Assembly (NCBI GenBank): GCA_010909165.1
Contig: MU008154.1
Span: 919,478 to 983,477, forward strand
DNA from: Anthoceros angustus
Taxonomy: Eukaryota > Streptophyta > Anthocerotopsida > Anthocerotales > Anthocerotaceae
Length of the DNA: 64,000 nt
Direction: 5' to 3'
The position numbers were made by a program, and so were the translations under genes. Shown piece by piece: positions 36,027 through 48,056 of this stretch. The notes below the pieces were generated by a model. That model did no database searches, had not been told where the DNA came from, and saw only the letters and a list, made by a program, of their open reading frames with translations. The stretch's first letter is position 1. Every line of letters begins with the position of its first letter.

Positions 36027-37395
36027 CAATTCTTGTCCTTGCGCTTTGTAAGCGTAATCAAGATTATCATTCGTGCACCACTTAAGACACTTGTACGTGA
36101 TGCAAGTCTCGTTATTGGAGGAGGATTCACCGGCTGCCTTGGGTAGCCTCGACATCATGATCATTGTGGTGTACATACTGCGTTTACAAATATTAATAGT
36201 CATGTTAAGAAAATCGTAGACTTCAACTCATTCAATAATTTTGTATCGACTTATCTATCTATCCACATAATAAAGAAGGAGCATTAGAAAACTAAAACTA
36301 TTATTGATAAAAATTTTAATTCTTTTCCAAGGCTTTTTGCTTGAGCAAGATACTCTATTCCAAGACTTTGTAGAAATTTGTAAGATAAATTCAAGTTCAA
36401 CTGTTTCATCATCATAGGGAAGTTGAACGCACCCGACACCAATCGATTCCTCAGCGTGGAATTCAAAATAATGTATATCACACAATTCTTGTCCTTGCGC
36501 TTTGTAAGCGTAATCAAGATTATCATTCGTGCACCACTTAAGACACTTGTACGTGATGCAAGTCTCGTTATTGGAGGAGGATTCACCGGCTTCGTCTTGG
36601 GTAGCCTCGACATCATGATCATTGTGGTGTACATACTGCGTTTACAAATATTAATAGTCATGTTAAGAAAATCGTAGACTTCAACTCATTCAATAATTTT
36701 GTATCGACTTATCTATCTATCCACATAATAAAGAAGGAGCATTAGAAAACTAAAACTATTATTGATAAAAATTTTAATTCTTTTCCAAGGCTTTTGCTTG
36801 AGCAAGATACTCTATTCCAAGACTTTGTAGAAATTTGTAAGATAAATTCAAGTTCAACTGTTTCATCATCATAGGGAAGTTGAACGACCCGACACCAATC
36901 GATTCCTCAGCGTGGAATTCAAAATAATGTATATCACACAATTCTTGTCCTTGCGCTTTGTAAGCGTAATCAAGATTATCATTCGTGCACCACTTAAGAC
37001 ACTTGTACGTGATGCAAGTCTCGTTATTGGAGGAGGATTCACCGGCTTCGTCTTGGGTAGCCTCGACATCATGATCATTGTGGCGTACATACTGCATTCA
37101 CAAACATTAATAGTCATGTTAAGAAAATCGTGGACTTCAACTCATTCAATAATTGTGTATCGACTTATCTATCTATCCACATAATAAAGAATGACCATTA
37201 GAAAAACCAAAATCATTATTGATAAAAATTTTAATTCTTTTTCCAAGGCTTTTGTTTGAGCAAGATACTATATTCCAAGACTTTGTAGAAATTTGTTAGA
37301 TAAATTCAAGTTTAATTTGTTTCATCATCATAGGGAAGTTGAGCACTGACACCAATCGATTCCTCAGCGTGGAATTCAAAATAATGTATATCACA
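36027..37395. repeat. E-F chimeric block in three tandem copies, 456-457 bp period
   Basis: 'caattc' starts copies at 36027, 36483 and 36939, and the next F continues at 37396. Each joins the second half of E to the first half of F at 'caattc', a word present in both. On the minus strand this fuses an E frame (ESSSNNETCITYKCLKWC) in phase to an F frame (CDIHYFEFHAEE); in the copy at 36774-37097 the fusion is open for 107 codons. The third copy has several base substitutions absent from the first two. Confidence 0.88.
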
Positions 37396-37726
37396 CAATT
37401 CCTCTTCCAACTTCGAGGCTTGATCATTTGCCATCTTCAAGCCATTGTCATCTTCCATCTTTGAGCCACTATTATCTTGTATCTTCAAGCTATTATAATT
37501 TTCCATTGATCTTGGAAACACAATTATCTTCAAGGTTGTTCACTCTTTTGTGCATTTATAATCTAGAAAAGCGAGTTCTCAAAATGGGAGACTTGCTTTT
37601 AGGTTAAGTTAAGTGGTATTGCACAAATAATCAGTTTAAATTCTTTATCTCCTCTCCTTTGGCCAATAAAATGACTAATCAGCCAATTTTTTCTCAATAA
37701 AATTATAAAATTATTTGTAGCTTAAG
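37396..37726. repeat. Module F, remainder
   Basis: The second half of F runs from 'cctcttccaac' to the G start. It completes the normal module order. Confidence 0.7.
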
Positions 37727-38768
37727 TAACACCTTTTCTAGGGCAGCAATTCACGCGTGAGACGTGGCAAAGATCACGATAGGCATGCCTTTTCCGCTAC
37801 TCCCTAGACTCAAGATAAAGCTTCAAGCTAGCTCTCCACAATGCTCTAAGCAATGTCTCGTGAAAGCCTCTCAAGCTCTAAGGATTTTGCTCTTTATATC
37901 CCGCAAGCTCCTCCCATCTAGGCATGCTAAATACAATGTCGTGCCACTTAGATAGCTACAAACAAGCTCGCCCCATTTGGATAGCTACTAACAAGTTCAC
38001 CCATTTGGATAGCTATTAACAAGCTTGCCCCATTTGGGTAGCTATTAGCTCGCCCCATTTGGGTAGCTACAAACAAGCTCGCCCCATTTGAGTGGCTAAT
38101 AACAAGCTCATTTGAGTGGCTAATAATAAGCTCGCCCTATTTGAGTAGCTACAAACAAGCTCGTCCCATTTGGGTAGCTAATAACAAGTTCACCCATTTG
38201 GGTAGCTACAAACAAGCTCGTCCCATTTGGGTAGCTAATAACAAGCTCGTCCCATTTGGATAGCTACAAACAAGCTCGTCCATTTGGGTAGCTATTAACA
38301 AGCTCGCCCTATTTGGGTAGCTACTAACAAGGTCACCCAATCTATATCCAATCGCTATCTTTGGGATCTCATGCAACTTCGTTGCAATTAAGGTTAGCAT
38401 GCATGCAACCTCATCTCAACATGACTAACATGAATATAATAATATTTGAAGCGACTGAATATTCAAGCCTCTTTTGGTAGAATCGAGCGCTTCCAAAAAA
38501 TTGCACAATAACTAAATTACAATTTTAGGCAATTTTTACATGAGGCAATGGGTATTAGTTATCGAGATCTAGAATTTTCTAGGTAGCTAGCAATTTAAGA
38601 TCCATTGCAATGTATACATTTGGTCCAAGTTTATGCATAACTATGTAACGGACCGAGTTTGAACTAAGTACCTCCTGTTGGGCACTACTTGGAATCGATC
38701 AGATCGGGTGAGACGAACAGAGCCGTATGTCAACGTTTCTAGCTATTGGTTCGGTTGTGCGAACTTTA
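37727..38768. repeat. Modules G-H-I-J
   Basis: A single copy, in contrast to the tripled block at 23742. No gene is seen. Confidence 0.8.
37951..38340. repeat. Module H: 29-bp minisatellite, copy 6
   Basis: About 13 units. The first unit is already the 'acaaacaagctcg' type. Confidence 0.9.
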
Positions 38769-39482
38769 TAACACACATCCATCCCTTGATTAGTTCTTGC
38801 CCAAACTTCATATGCATTCGCTAAGAAACGCCAACCTTTACGGACCCCTAAAGCCTAAGCCTGCACCATCACGGTGATGATGACGTGCGTTGGCGCGTGA
38901 TATTTTCACAGCACCTCGAAAGTGATCCCCAAAGAACAAGGAACTTTTGCACGTACACATTAGGATGATTGATTAGTGGCAAAAGGGCTTTATGAACAAA
39001 TGATTTGGAGGGTTCGACATCCAAGGAGAGTTCTCCCGATGGGGACTATATATATGGAGGGCATTCATTTTCGTAGTAGATTGTGGAACCAAACCAAGTG
39101 CCGCTCAACATATGTACTCGTCGAAAAGTACTACCACCAAAGCTAAAAACTTCTTGAAAGACGTACAACGTTGAAGATAAAAAGCCCTAACAAAACTAGT
39201 AGCTGTTGTACGGGCATTCATGAATCCTCATCTCTGCAAGGAGGAGCTCAAAGGAAGAGGGAAGTTGAGACAACACGCATCCATAGCGCAACGGGTGACG
39301 GGAGCGTCCACGAAAGGTGTACGTAACCTAACTCGAAAAGTATCAGGCGAATCAATCCTCGCACATGTGGATGAAGCAACGAGTGCCGCAAGGAAGCATT
39401 GTATCATGAGATGATGGCAAGTGGTGCCAAGATCAAAAAGCCAAAAGAACTTCAAGCTCGTGTAGCGCGAGAGCAAGCTTAA
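38769..39482 (+). repeat. Module K, copy 4
   Basis: TATA core at about 39049. From here rightwards the K copies read 'gatggggac' where the left copies read 'gatcggggac'. Confidence 0.6.
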
Positions 39483-42400
39483 GGCGAGGCGCCGAGCTGT
39501 GCGATACAACGTTTGTGAAAGTGGGGCCTGAAATAAGTGGAGTCTGCAACAGTGTAACGGTTTGGAGATCAGCAACCTGGACATAAATGTCCAGAATGAG
39601 AGTACGCTTAGCAATAGCAAATTCGATCGCCAGTGAAAGACTGAGCATCGGGCCAAAAGAATCGCCCTGTCCCTAGGCATCCGTTGCTCTTCAACACTTG
39701 TTGGTGAAGACGGAGCCTCATCCTCAAAGGGAGTACCACCGGTCGTACTCGCTGAAAGCATCTTTCAGGGTCAGAGCCTCCAACAATGTTTCAGGGTAGC
39801 CAATAAATCCAGGTGAAGGATCATTTCATCCCAGTCCGTTCACCAACGGCGCATCTAAGACACGTGCGCGTGCACAGAAGTTAAATCCTGTGTCAGGATG
39901 CATGTAGTCCATCCTGCAAGCGGTATCAAATCTGGAGCTCGGGGACTGTGAATGCAGCAATGTTACCTTGTCTCTGCTGCCCACAGGACCTCTTTTGTTG
40001 CATTTGACTGTTGTGATGCCGGCCCACCCAGCGCTGGTGCAGGAGGTCATGGTGCTTCCTGCGTGCAAACGCCTTGGAAGCGAATTAGTCGTGTCTCTGA
40101 GAGAAAATGATCTCGCCTGTCTGGAAGAGACTTGGCCGAGGCCAGCCAACAAGAGCAGCAGCCAGACGATGGGATAGGGGACCGTGTCCCGCTCAATGAG
40201 CCGTCCATGACGTAGTTCTGTTGAAGCTGCAGGCTCTTGCAGCCCCTTCCACCCCTTCAGCGGCTGGAAGTTCGCCCTGAACAGGATGCTTCGGCTGCCG
40301 GTTTCGAAGCTAGCCTGAGAACACGCAATGGTGGAATTGCTTGGAGCATCGTATGGGTGCTGCTGCCCCAGAGCTGGGAGCGCAATTTCAGACTCGCGTG
40401 CCCACACCAGAAGCCTGTCCTGGGATACATCCTTTTAGCAAGTTGGTGGCGCTCGGGGACTGTGAGGGCCCTGCAACGTTACCTGTCTCTCCTGCCCACA
40501 GCACCCTTCTCTGCTGCATTTGCCGGCCTTGCCCAGCCATCCAGCAGACCACCTGGAGTGGGAGATGCTGTTAGAGGAGCTCCGATTCCGAAGGCTGCTT
40601 CCGATTCTCAGCTTGGGATTCTAAACTGCAGGAATGGAGATTTCTCAACAAAACAAGGAACACGTTGCGAGAACGACAAACCCTAAACCCATGTCTGGCT
40701 CCTTGTATTCCCTTTGGCGGCCTGGTACCATCTTGTTGCTCACTGCCAGTTCGTTGGTTCACCACGGGTAAATTTGACTAGCTTTGCTCTCCCTTCCACC
40801 CCTTCAGCGGCTGGAAGTTCGCCCTGAACAGGATGCTTCGGCTGCCGGTTTCCGAAGCTAGCCTGAGAACACGCAATGGTGGAATTGCTTGGAGCATCGT
40901 ATGGGTGCTGCTGCCCCAGAGCTGGGAGCGCAATTTCAGACTCGCGTGCCCACACCAGAAGCCTGTCCTGGGATACATCCTTTTAGCAAGTTGGTGGCGC
41001 TCGGGGACTGTGAGGGCCCTGCAACGTTACCTGTCTCTCCTGCCCACAGCACCCTTCTCTGCTGCATTTGCCGGCCTTGCCCAGCCATCCAGCAGACCAC
41101 CTGGAGTGGGAGATGCTGTTAGAGGAGCTCCGATTCGAAGGCTGCTTCCCGATTCTCAGCTTGGGATTCTAAACTGCAGGAATGGAGATTTCTCAACAAA
41201 ACAAGGAACACGTTGCGAGAACGACAAACCCTAAACCCATGTCTGGCTCCTTGTATTCCCTTTGGCGGCCTGGTACCATCTTGTTGCTCACTGCCAGTTC
41301 GTTGGTTCACCACGGGTAAATTTGACTAGCTTTGCTCTCCCTTCCAAATATCAGGTTGATGTCGAATGTGACTGGAGGATCATGACCCTGCTTCTGGAAC
41401 CCGGAAAGTGTGTATACAATGCTGATGCTCCTGAGGAGGGAACGGTCTGTGTTGAAGAAACGCGTCCCACAGGCATTCTCATGCATGTAAGAGTAAGGAT
41501 AAGGTGGCTGTAACAGGCATCCACTACCAGTTTCACTTACTTTGTCTCCTAATACAAATGGCTCGCCCGCTACATACAGATCGCAGATGGCATGTTCCTG
41601 CACAAGGGCATCACCAGTCTGGCTGGGAACCGGTTTGCAGAGAGGAGATCAAGCCCTGATCACCTGAGCTGCAGCCATATCCCTTGTCGATTTATTGCCC
41701 TAATTCCCTTCCACCCCTTCAGCGGCTGGAAGTTCGCCCTGAACAGGATGCTTCGGCTGCCGGTTTCCGAAGCTAGCCTGAGAACACGCAATGGTGGAAT
41801 TGCTTGGAGCATCGTATGGGTGCTGCTGCCCCAGAGCTGGGAGCGCAATTTCAGACTCGCGTGCCCACACCAGAAGCCTGTCCTGGGATACATCCTTTTA
41901 GCAAGTTGGTGGCGCTGGGGACTGTGAGGGCCCTGCAACGTTACCTGTCTCTCCTGCCCACAGCACCCTTCTCTGCTGCATTTGCCGGCCTTGCCCAGCC
42001 ATCCAGCAGACCACCTGGAGTGGGAGATGCTGTTAGAGGAGCTCCGATTCCGAAGGCTGCTTCCCGATTCTCAGCTTGGGATTCTAAACTGCAGGAATGG
42101 AGATTTCTCAACAAAACAAGGAACACGTTGCGAGAACGACAAACCCTAAACCCATGTCTGGCTCCTTGTATTCCCTTTGGCGGCCTGGTACCATCTTGTT
42201 GCTCACTGCCAGTTCGTTGGTTCACCACGGGTAAATTTGACTAGCTTTGCTCTCCCTTCCAAATATCAGGTTGATGTCGAATGTGACTGGAGGATCATGA
42301 CCCTGCTTCTGGAACCCGGAAAGTGTGTATACAATGCTGATGCTCCTGAGGAGGGAACGGTCTGTGTTGAAGAAACGCGTCCCACAGGCATTCTCATGCA

Positions 42401-43049
42401 TGTAAGAGTAAGGATAAGGTGGCTGTAACAGGCATCCACTACCAGTTTCACTTACTTTGTCTCCTAATACAAATGGCTCGCCCGCTACATACAGATCGCA
42501 GATGGCATGTTCCTGCACAAGGGCATCACCAGTCTGGCTGGGAACCGGTTTGCAGAGAGGAGATCAAGCCCTGATCACCTGAGCTGCAGCCATATCCCTT
42601 GTCGATTTATTGCCTAATTCCCTTCCTCGATGCAGTTTGAAGCTCTGGTTCTGCGATTCAGAGCTGTACCCTCACCGAATCGTTCCTAGGAAAGTTCTCG
42701 AATTCTCTGCTTTGCAGCTGGCATGCATGCGTGCCAATGTGGTTCACCAACAGGATTCCGACTAACCGCCGGTTAGTGCTGGTTAGCCGGACACTCACTT
42801 GCACTCATTTCCAGTTTTATGAAAAGCCGTTGGCAATGGATCCTCACCCGGATACTTCTTTTGATAAATTTCCTTCTTATACCCGATATGCATAGTATAT
42901 AATATAGTAGTTTATATCATTTTCATCATTTATCTTTACCTTGAATCTTAGTAGTGAACTTCACTTATTAGGAAGATTGAAGTTGAAATCATATTCATCA
43001 ATATTTATATTAATTATAATTTGATTTAATATTGATCTAAAAATTAAAT
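39483..43049. repeat. Module L, copy 5, with two internal re-duplications
   Basis: The word 'ccttcc' before 'accccttcagcgg' occurs at 40245, 40792 and 41707. At 40792 the 'ctctcccttcca' of later L jumps back, and at 41707 'aattcccttcc' jumps back again. This repeats the middle of L with periods of 547 and 915 bp. It is the first copy of the right-hand subtype ('ccgtccatgacg', 'ggttcaccacggg', 'gttcctgcac'). Confidence 0.85.
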
Positions 43050-43480
43050 ACTATATGTCATGGGCCTTGGGTACGGCTTACCCGTGATGTCGAACAGCAT
43101 GGCTTTCACAGAAAAAAAGGATTGGATCGTGCATTGCTTATATTGCAAAGTTCTTGTTGACGACGCGCCAGATCAAGATGCATTGTATACTCGAATCAAC
43201 AACTAGAGAGGTATAAGAGCTAGTAAGAGATGTTTATATGCAAAGATATGACATTCTCAATATACTTACACAAGTTGAAGTTGGTGAATGGAAGTTAGTT
43301 TTGATGATGCCACATCTGTCATTATGGTTGGAGCAAAATACGCCTATAGTCTTCCACCAATCAAGCGAGAATCAATCTTTCGCTTTGGGTATTCAAACTC
43401 CTTTTATGTTAAATTGCATGGTGCTTTATGGGAATGGTAATGTGCTAGCTGTGGATGCAACTTTGGGTTGAACAAGCACG
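43050..43480 (+). pseudogene. MULE-type transposase fragment, copy 5 (longest open frame)
   Basis: The frame 43238-43471 is open for 77 codons: MQRYDILNILTQVEVGEWKL, WLEQNTPIVFHQSSENQ, FALGIQTPFMLNCM and LAVDATLG. In MULE-type transposases this stretch precedes and includes the first catalytic aspartate. One T is missing in 'actttgggttg', which shifts the frame directly after the motif. Upstream sequence (HCLYCKVLVDD) lies in another frame. Confidence 0.6.
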
Positions 43481-44050
43481 GATCCCCAAAGCCTAAGCCC
43501 GTACCTCACGGTGATGATGACGCGTCGTTGGCCGCACGATATTTTTTACAGCACTCGCCGAAAGTGATCCCCAAAGAACAAGGAACTTTTTGCACGTATA
43601 CATTAGGATGATTGATTAGTGGCAAAAAGGCTTTATGAGCAAATGATTTGGAGGGTTCGACATCCAAGGAGAGTTCTCCCGATCGGGACTATATATATGG
43701 AGGGCATTCATTGTTCGTACTAGATTGTGGAACCAAACCAAGTGCCGCTCAACATACTCGAAAGAGTACTACCACCAAAGCTATAGAACCTTCTTGAAAG
43801 ACGGCAACGTTGAAGAGCAAAAGCCCTTACAAAACTAGTAGTCTGCACGGCACTCATGAATCCTCATCTCCAAGGAGGAGCTCAAGAGGAAGAGCGAAGT
43901 TGAGATAACACACATCCATATCGCAACGCGGTCGTGGGGAGCCCACGAAAGGTTGCCCGCGTGAAAGTTGTACGCAACCTAACTCGAAAGTATCGTGCTA
44001 ACCAGACATGTGGATGAAGGAGCGAAAGCCGCAAGGGAAGCATCATCATC
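43481..44050 (+). repeat. Fused K''/K' module
   Basis: M passes straight into a single K-type copy that ends as K' ('tatgagcaaatg', 'accttcttgaaagacgg') and leads into A. The K''-J' part of earlier units is missing, which shortens this unit by about 1.7 kb. TATA core at about 43690. Confidence 0.7.
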
Positions 44051-45844
44051 ATGAGTCATGTTAGCCCTAACATTTAGAGGTTTTTAGAGGTGAACTCGTG
44101 ATGTGCAACTTGTCAATTTTGGTGGAGCTCTTGGCTGTGGATCAGCCCGGATTGCCTACCAAATTGCAGCACTCCACACCCACTGCTTTGTATGATGTTT
44201 GGGCCCGCTTATCAGATGAACATGATCAAAATACACAACGGACTTCTTAACCCTAAATTTTTCCTCCTCCTTTTGAAACCTATATCTGGCCTAGCAAGCA
44301 TTGTCAATGGTTTGCAAGAAGTGAAAACCGGAAACCCTCGATTTTGGAGCCATGTCCTATTAGTGAAGGAGGTTTCATCTTTAGTATGAGGTTTGATATT
44401 CACCCCTTCAAACAATAGTGTTATTGTCCTCAATGATAGCCTCAGAATAAGTGATCCACAATCTTTCTCCACTCCTAGTGAAAGGTCCACACAACGGCCA
44501 CCAAGCTTACTTATAATTAGGTGTGGAGTCCTCAACTCATGTACGAGAGTCTCCTCGCTCAAAGCCTCGTGCACTCCGCAGACACAAACACCAAACCGAG
44601 CCTTGTCACCTAGGCTACTATCACACCCCTACTAACATCATATTGCCCAAGTGGTGACCAACTACCCATCCAGATCCTGTGAACTTTGTGTGCAGGAGTG
44701 CACCAAGGGCTTGCTCAAGGTAGGAGGGCGAATGGCCATGGACCAACCGAGTAGGGACATGGAGTATTCTCGCACGCCACAAAAGGTCGCAGTATCTAGC
44801 TAAGCTGAGGCTTGACGGTGGACCCAAGGCTGAGAGATGCCTATACAATCACCTACGTGAATGAACTAACGATGTTCCTTGGGAAGACCCTTATGTCTAA
44901 GGGGTTCCCAAGGAACATCCACCAGCCTATGGTGGATGGACCGTGAGTTTGGTCATTTGGGTGACTTCACATACTGCGTATAACCTCGGTAAATTGCAAC
45001 AATAATTATACATCTACACATCAAATTTACTCATGTAGCAATTAGTGAAGTTTCTAGAGTGAATTATTTATTGAGAAAAGAAAAAGACGGAAAAATTTTC
45101 TTTTTTTCAAATTTTCTTCCCTATATTACATGTGATTTGCGCCTTTAAAGTAATCTACGCTTTTAGCTTGTTCAAGAATAAGAGAATTTTGAGCTTCCTC
45201 TCAAGCGCTTTTTATTTTGGACCCCTTGGACGCCCCTGCTATCTGGCCTTGTTCTACCCAGAATGGTCAGAGAAGTATTCAGCAACAAGGCCCTTTGCCT
45301 TCTCTTCATTGCAATCAAGCAGAAGTAGGTCAGGCATCAAGGCTTTTTGCCTTCTCCTGTAATGGTCAGAGGAGTGCGTGCCACCCGCTTACATTCTTCA
45401 TCAGTAATGGCAGAGAAGGCAAATTTTCACCGACGCTTTTCCGCCTTTCTATGAGAAGTGGTAGAAGTAATTTTTGATTTTGGGATTCTTTTGATGACGC
45501 TGGCATTGATTTTGCTTCCATTAATGCGCCATGGTGATACGTGAATTTATCAATTCTTGTCCTTGCGCTTTGTAAGCGTAATCACGATTATCATTCGGCA
45601 CCACTTAAGACACTTGTACGTGATGCAAGTCTGCATTGGAGGAGGATTCACCGGCCTTTCCTGGTAGCCTCTCGACATCATGATCATTGTGGTGTACATA
45701 TACGCGCATAAATATTAATAGTCATGTTAAGAAAATCGTAGACTCAACTCATTCAATAATTTTGTATCGACTTATCTATCTATCCACATAATAAAGAAGG
45801 AGCATTAGAAAAACTAAAATCATTATTGATAAAAATTTTAATTC
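44051..45844 (+). repeat. Modules A-B-C-D-E and link, more diverged copy
   Basis: This copy has more differences than others ('caaaaggtcgcag', 'acccatccagatcctg', 'tttactcatgtag'). Many replace CpG-containing words. No gene is seen. Confidence 0.7.
44871..44919. repeat. Hairpin in module B, copy 7
   Basis: Both stems are perfect although the flanking B sequence is the most diverged in the window. Confidence 0.85.
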
Positions 45845-46323
45845 TTTTCCAAGGCTTTTGCTTGAGCAAGATACTCTATTCCAAGACTTTGTAGAAATTT
45901 GTAAGATAAATTCAAGTTCTAATCAGTTTCTCATCATCATAGGGAAGTTGAACCACCTATAATTAATCGATTCGTGGAATTCAAAATAATGTATATCACA
46001 CAATTCCTGCTCCAACTTTGAGGCTTGATCATTTGCCATCTTCAAGCCATTGTCATCTTCCATCTTTTGAGCCACTATTATCTTGTATCTTCAAGCCATT
46101 ATAATTTTCCATTGATCTTGGAAACACAATTATCTTCAAGGTTGTTCACCTTTTTGTGCATTTATAATCTCGTAGTAGTTCTCAAAATGGGAGACTTGCT
46201 TTTTAGGTTAAGTTATGGTATTGCACAAATAATCGCTTAAATTTTTCCTCCTCCTTTGGCCAATAAAATGACTAATCAGCCAATTTTTTCTCAATAAAAA
46301 TTATAAATTATTTGTAGCTTAAG
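45845..46323. repeat. Module F, single copy
   Basis: Diverged near 45915-45975 ('tctaatcagtttctcatc', 'cacctataattaatcg'). The minus-strand frame is broken. Confidence 0.7.
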
Positions 46324-47349
46324 TAACACCCTTTCTAGGGCAGCAACTCACAGGAGACGTGGCAAAGATCACAAAGATCGAGCATGACATGCTCTCGCTA
46401 CTCCCTAGACTCAAGATAAAGCTTCAAGCTAGCTCCACAATGCTCTAAGCAATGTCTCGTGAAAGCTCTCAAGCTCTAAGGATTTGTTTTATATCCCGCA
46501 AGCTCCTCCCATCTAGCTGCTAAATACAATGTCGTGCCACTTAGATAGCTACTAACAAGCTCGCCCCATTTGGATAGCTACTAACAAGTTCGCCTCATTT
46601 GATAGCTCAAGCTTGCCCCATTTGGGTAGCTATTAGCCCCATTTGGTAGCTACAAACAAGCTCGCCCCATTTGAGTGGCTAATAACAAGTCACTTCCCAT
46701 TTGAGTGGCTAATAACAAGCTCGTCCCATTTGAGTAGCTACAAACAAGCTCGTCCCATTTGGGTAGCTACTAACAAGTTCGCCCCATTTGGATAGCTACA
46801 AACAAGCTTGCCCCATTTGAGTGGCTAATAAGCTCGCCCCATTTGGGTAGCTACAAACAAGCTCGTCCCATTTGGGTAGCTACTAATAAGCTCGCCTTAT
46901 TTGGGTAGCTACTAACAAGGTCACCCAATCTATATCCAATCGCTATCTTTGGGATCTCATGCAACTTCGCAATTAAGGTTAGCATGCATGCAACCTCATC
47001 TCAACATGACTAACATGAATATAATAATATTTGAAGCGACGAATATTCAAGCCTCTTTGGTAGAATCGGAGCTGCCCAAAAATTGCACAATAACTAAATT
47101 ACAATTTTAGGCAATTTTTACATGAGGCAATGGGTATTAGTTATCGAGATCTAGAATTTTCTAGGTAGCTAGCAATTTAAGATCCATTGCAATGTATACA
47201 TTTGGTCCAAGTTTATGATAACTATGTAACTGGACCGAGTTTGAACTGCACCTCTGTTGGGTACCATTTGGAATCGATCGCGACCGGGTGAGACGACGAG
47301 ACGGCCGATGTCAACGCTTTCTAGCTATTGGTTCTGCAGCCGAACTTTA
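46324..47349. repeat. Modules G-H-I-J
   Basis: A single copy with no gene. Confidence 0.8.
46544..46928. repeat. Module H: 29-bp minisatellite, copy 7
   Basis: About 13 units. The 58-bp dimer order is less regular than in copies 1 and 2. Confidence 0.88.
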
Positions 47350-48056
47350 TAACACACATCCATCCCTTGATTAGTTCTTGCCCAAACTTCATATGCACGC
47401 TAAGAAACGCGTCAACCTTTACGGACCCCTAAAGCCTAAGCCCCGCATCACGGTGATGATGACGGCGTCATGCGTGATATTTTTCACAGCACCCCTCGAA
47501 AGTGATCCCTAAAGAACAAGGAACTTTTGCACGTACATTAGGATGATTGATTAGTGGCAAAAGGGCTTTATGAACAAATGATTTGGAGGGTTCGACATCC
47601 AAGGAGAGTTCCTGATGGGGACTATATATATGGAGGGCATTCATTTTTCGTAGTAGATTGTGGAACCAAACCAAGTGCCGCTCAACATATGTACTCGTCG
47701 AAAAGTACTACCACCAAGCTAAAAAACTTTGAAAGACGTACAACGTTGAAGAGCAAAAAGTCTTAACAAAACTAGTAGCTGTTGTACGGGCATCATGAAT
47801 CCTCATCTCTGCAAGGAGGAGCTCAAAAGGAAGAGGGAAGTTGAGACAACACGCATCCATAGCGCAACGGGTGACGGGAGCGTCCACGAAAGGTGTACGT
47901 AACCTAACTCGAAAGTATCAGGCGAATCAATCCTCGCACATGTGGATGAAGCAACGAGTGCCGCAAGGGAAGCATTGTATCATGAGATGATGGCAAGTGG
48001 TGCCAAGATCAAAAGCCAAAAGAACTTCAAGCTCGTAGCAAGGAGAGCAAGTTTAA
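47350..48056 (+). repeat. Module K, copy 5
   Basis: TATA core at about 47624. The tail reads 'ctcgtagcaaggagagc' in place of 'ctcgtgtagcgcgagagc'. Confidence 0.6.
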
